NCBI RefSeq assembly: GCF_036785885.1
Contig: NC_092312.1
Location: 17,130,001 to 17,194,000, forward strand
Origin: Coffea arabica
Lineage: Eukaryota > Streptophyta > Magnoliopsida > Gentianales > Rubiaceae
Reading direction: 5' to 3'
Length of the DNA stretch: 64,000 nt
Below the pieces are notes generated by a model. It was not told the DNA's origin, ran no database searches, and saw nothing but the letters and a program-made list of their open reading frames with translations. The translations under genes and the position numbers were made by a program. Each line of letters begins with the position of its first letter. The stretch's first letter is position 1. This document shows positions 61,381 through 64,000 of this stretch, one piece after another.

Positions 61381-63364
61381 TCCCTTGAAAATATAGTGAT
61401 ATAATATCGCTTTAATTTCTAACATTATTTTGTAGGCATTTTATTATTGTTAATCTAACTAGTATGGTCCAAATTTTTAAAATATATTTATCCTTTTTTT
61501 ATATATACTTAAAAATAAAAAGTTGGGATGATTATTCATCCTTTTTCCACTTTAAGAGATCTAAAAGTATAAAACTAAAAAAAAATTCTCAAATTTCTTT
61601 TTTCATACTTATTAATACTAGAAAAGAAAAAGGGAATATGAAAGAAGGAGACAGTAAATTGATTTTGTAAAGAAAGAAAATAATGAAGAGTCTAACATTA
61701 TCGTATTACTTTAAGGTTTTCGGGATTATGACTGGTAAATAGAAAGGTGAAATAATTTTAAAATAATAAAAGTATTTAATTCTTTCTTATTTGTATTTTT
61801 AAGAAAAAATAATTGAACTCTTTCTCTCTCTCTCTCTCCTCCTTCCCATCTTTTTATTTATTTTTTCAATATTAACAACATTACCAAGAAGAAAGAGATT
61901 AACACTTTAACTTTTTTTTTGTTGATACTAAAAAGGAGAAGAATTATTCTATTTTTTTTATTATTTTTATTATACAAAGAGGAATGTACTTTTTTTCTAA
62001 AACTCTTTAAATTACTAAGTTGATTTAATGGTGGAATAAATTGTCTAAAAAATAATTCTAGAGAGTAAATTGATAATGAGGCTATAGTTTATGGGATGGA
62101 GTGATAATAATTTTAATGGATAAATATGTTTTTTCACTTTAATTAATAAACTCCGTTAAATTTGACTATTAGTCTTGAGATAAAGTGACTAAAAGATAAC
62201 GTTAATAGGGAAATTGATAGTGACACCAAACGTTAAGGAGGTAAAGTGATAATAATCTTATATATCCCGCCTAAAAGGTGCCACCAAAATTAGCATAATT
62301 ATTTTTTTTCCCTCTACGCGTGCCAAGGTTACTACGTATACATCTTTTTTTTATATAAAAATTATTGTATTTGTTGCGTCTATTTTTCTGTTTTTTTTTT
62401 TTTTGAATACCATATTTGTTGTGATGATGCTTATACTGTATAATAATATAATTGACAGGAACGATTGCAAAAGTCCACATGAGATACCTTCCTCTCTCAA
62501 ACAATGGGATTCGTGGCAGATAATTTGTCATGGTCACATTGTTTTTTTTTTTTTTCCTTCTTTATTTTAACTTTTAAGACATTATTCGGTGTACATCGGA
62601 CATTTGTTGCTCGAGTCACGTATTGCCTTGGCATGTTACTCCAGCAATATCATTTCTAACCGCCATATATGCCTCCTGTCAGTGTCTCAATAGAAACGAA
62701 TATACGGCCATGGATCAAATATTGCCAAAAAAAAAAAAAAATTCCTGAGCAACGGCATTGGTTTTTTTTTTTTTTTTTTTCTTCAAAAAAGGGCTGTCAT
62801 AAGTTAGCACGATAGCCCATCATTTTTTTTAATAATTGTTGGGATTGTCATGCTGACTTAACACACGGCAATCTAGGAAATTTTTTTTAAAAAAATAAAA
62901 TCAGACATATAGTTTTAAACATCAATTCTTTCAAAGTCACATTTGTTGAAATTTTTTATTTTTATTTTTGACAATTTTTTGAGGAATTAGCTAGATTAAA
63001 TTGAAAATGACACGTAGATCCACGTCTCAAGGCAAATGACCATATGTCCGTAAATCAATCGAAAATGACGCGACGAGCATAACCTCACACTTCACCATGG
63101 CAAAAATAGAATAGGGAAGACGACAAGGAAATACAGCAATAATGCCTTAGTATAATCATTAATCACGACTCTCCTTCTTGCTACATGCTGGCCAATAATA
63201 TGCCTTACCAAACCACCTTATTTGTTTTTTTTTTTTTTATTATCAAGGAATCTTTTGAATAAATACCTCGTACGATGAATGAGTCTATGAATTATGAAAT
63301 CTCCCGTGCAATAATTTCGTTTTTTCCCCTTCTCCCACACTCTGCTCTTTGTAGTTGGTTCACC
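61381..63364. other. AT-rich intergenic DNA and CXE3 upstream region
   Basis: T-, A- and CT-runs (CT repeat at 61823-61839). No gene. A weak TATA-like GAATAAATACC lies at 63257, about 100 bp before the CXE3 ATG. Confidence 0.4.
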
Positions 63365-64000
63365 ATGGCTACTAACTCAAATGAGATTCTTCATGATTTT
63401 TCTCCCTTAATCCGCATCTATAAAGATGGTCGAGTCGAAAGATTGGAGGGGGAAGACACTGTCGCTGCATCAATCGATCCAGAAACCCGAGTTGAAAGTA
63501 AAGATATCGCGATGGCACCAGAATTCAATAGTGTCTCTGCCAGGCTTTACCTACCCCAAAACGCCAAACCGGGTCATAGAATTCCACTTCTAGTCTATTT
63601 TCATGGCGGTGGATTTGTCGTGGGATCTGCCTTTTCTCCTGTTTATCAAGAACATCTTAATTCACTAGTAGCGGAAGCTAATGTTATTGTTGTATCCGTC
63701 AATTATCGACTAGCCCCAGAACACCCTCTCCCTATTGCATATGAAGATTCATGGCTGGCCCTCAAGTGGATCGCTTCTCATTCAAAATCAGGCGATGGCC
63801 CGGAGGAGTGGCTCAAGAATTATGCTGATTTTGATCGCGTGTACTTCGGTGGGGACAGCGCTGGCGGTAACATCGCGCACAACATGGCCTTCAGGTTTGG
63901 CATAGAGGAATTGCATGGCGTCAATCTTAATGGGATTTTTCTAAATTGTCCTTACTTCTGGGGAAATGATCCTATAGCTAATGAAGCAGGGAGGAAAGGT
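63365..64000 (+). CDS. CXE-type carboxylesterase, copy 3 (partial, runs off the window)
   Basis: The open frame from ATG (context ACCATGGCT) to the window end gives the first 212 residues, with no intron. Blocks: IRIYKDGRVERL (17-28), SKDIAMAPE, VYFHGGGFVVGSAFS with canonical HGGGF (80-84), NYRLAPEHP, WLALKWIASH and Ser165 in GDSAGGN. The Asp and His of the triad lie beyond the edge. It is shorter at the N-terminus and more diverged than copies 1 and 2 and looks like the standard family form (CXE/HIDH-like). It is 16.5 kb downstream of copy 2 on the same strand. Whether the rest of the gene is intact cannot be seen. Confidence 0.92.
   Translation, partial: MATNSNEILHDFSPLIRIYKDGRVERLEGEDTVAASIDPETRVESKDIAMAPEFNSVSARLYLPQNAKPGHRIPLLVYFHGGGFVVGSAFSPVYQEHLNSLVAEANVIVVSVNYRLAPEHPLPIAYEDSWLALKWIASHSKSGDGPEEWLKNYADFDRVYFGGDSAGGNIAHNMAFRFGIEELHGVNLNGIFLNCPYFWGNDPIANEAGRKG

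Overview
This window is nuclear DNA of a flowering plant, most likely a eudicot and possibly an asterid. It has AT-rich intergenic DNA, split protein genes with short introns, many MITEs, SINEs and LTR retrotransposon pieces, and typical plant families: carboxylesterase CXE, serine carboxypeptidase-like, RBP45/47 and DUF1645. Nothing suggests bacterial, plastid or mitochondrial origin. The asterid guess rests only on the look of the dispersed repeats.

Layout. 1-5 kb: a small LysM-like secreted ORF, probably decayed (minus), and an intronless DUF1645 gene (minus). 5-7 kb: a cluster of short 'TTTGGATTGT' MITEs. 7.7-13.2 kb: a broken serine carboxypeptidase-like (SCPL) copy followed by an apparently intact nine-exon SCPL gene (both minus). 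16-21 kb: a six-exon RBP45/47-type RNA-binding protein gene (minus). 22-23.7 kb: a Tourist-like element with an expanded pure-AT core. 27.6-30.8 kb: a six-exon membrane-anchored sulfotransferase-like gene (minus). 35-64 kb: three intronless CXE carboxylesterase genes on the plus strand at 35.2, 45.9 and 63.4 kb, the last cut by the window edge. They are separated by repeat-rich DNA holding SINEs, MITEs, a Sirevirus-like LTR with repeated ACGT-core palindromes, tandem duplications, and a complete young non-autonomous LTR retrotransposon (53612-61375) with a perfect 5-bp target-site duplication.

The CXE genes form a dispersed tandem family. Copies 1 and 2 have the same length (314 aa) and catalytic spacing, so they are recent duplicates. 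Copy 3 is more diverged. The SCPL gene and its pseudogene neighbour are a second local duplication. The other genes look like unrelated housekeeping or single genes with no operon-like relationship.

I found no unprecedented multi-gene system. The best leads are the 3390-bp-LTR element with only 984 bp of non-coding interior, the array of dyad ACGT sites in the 44.7-44.9 kb LTR, a likely GC-AG intron in the SCPL gene, a CT microsatellite fused to a splice donor in the sulfotransferase gene, and an altered oxyanion-hole neighbourhood in CXE copy 1. Exon boundaries were set by hand from GT/AG sites and reading frame. No alignment was run.
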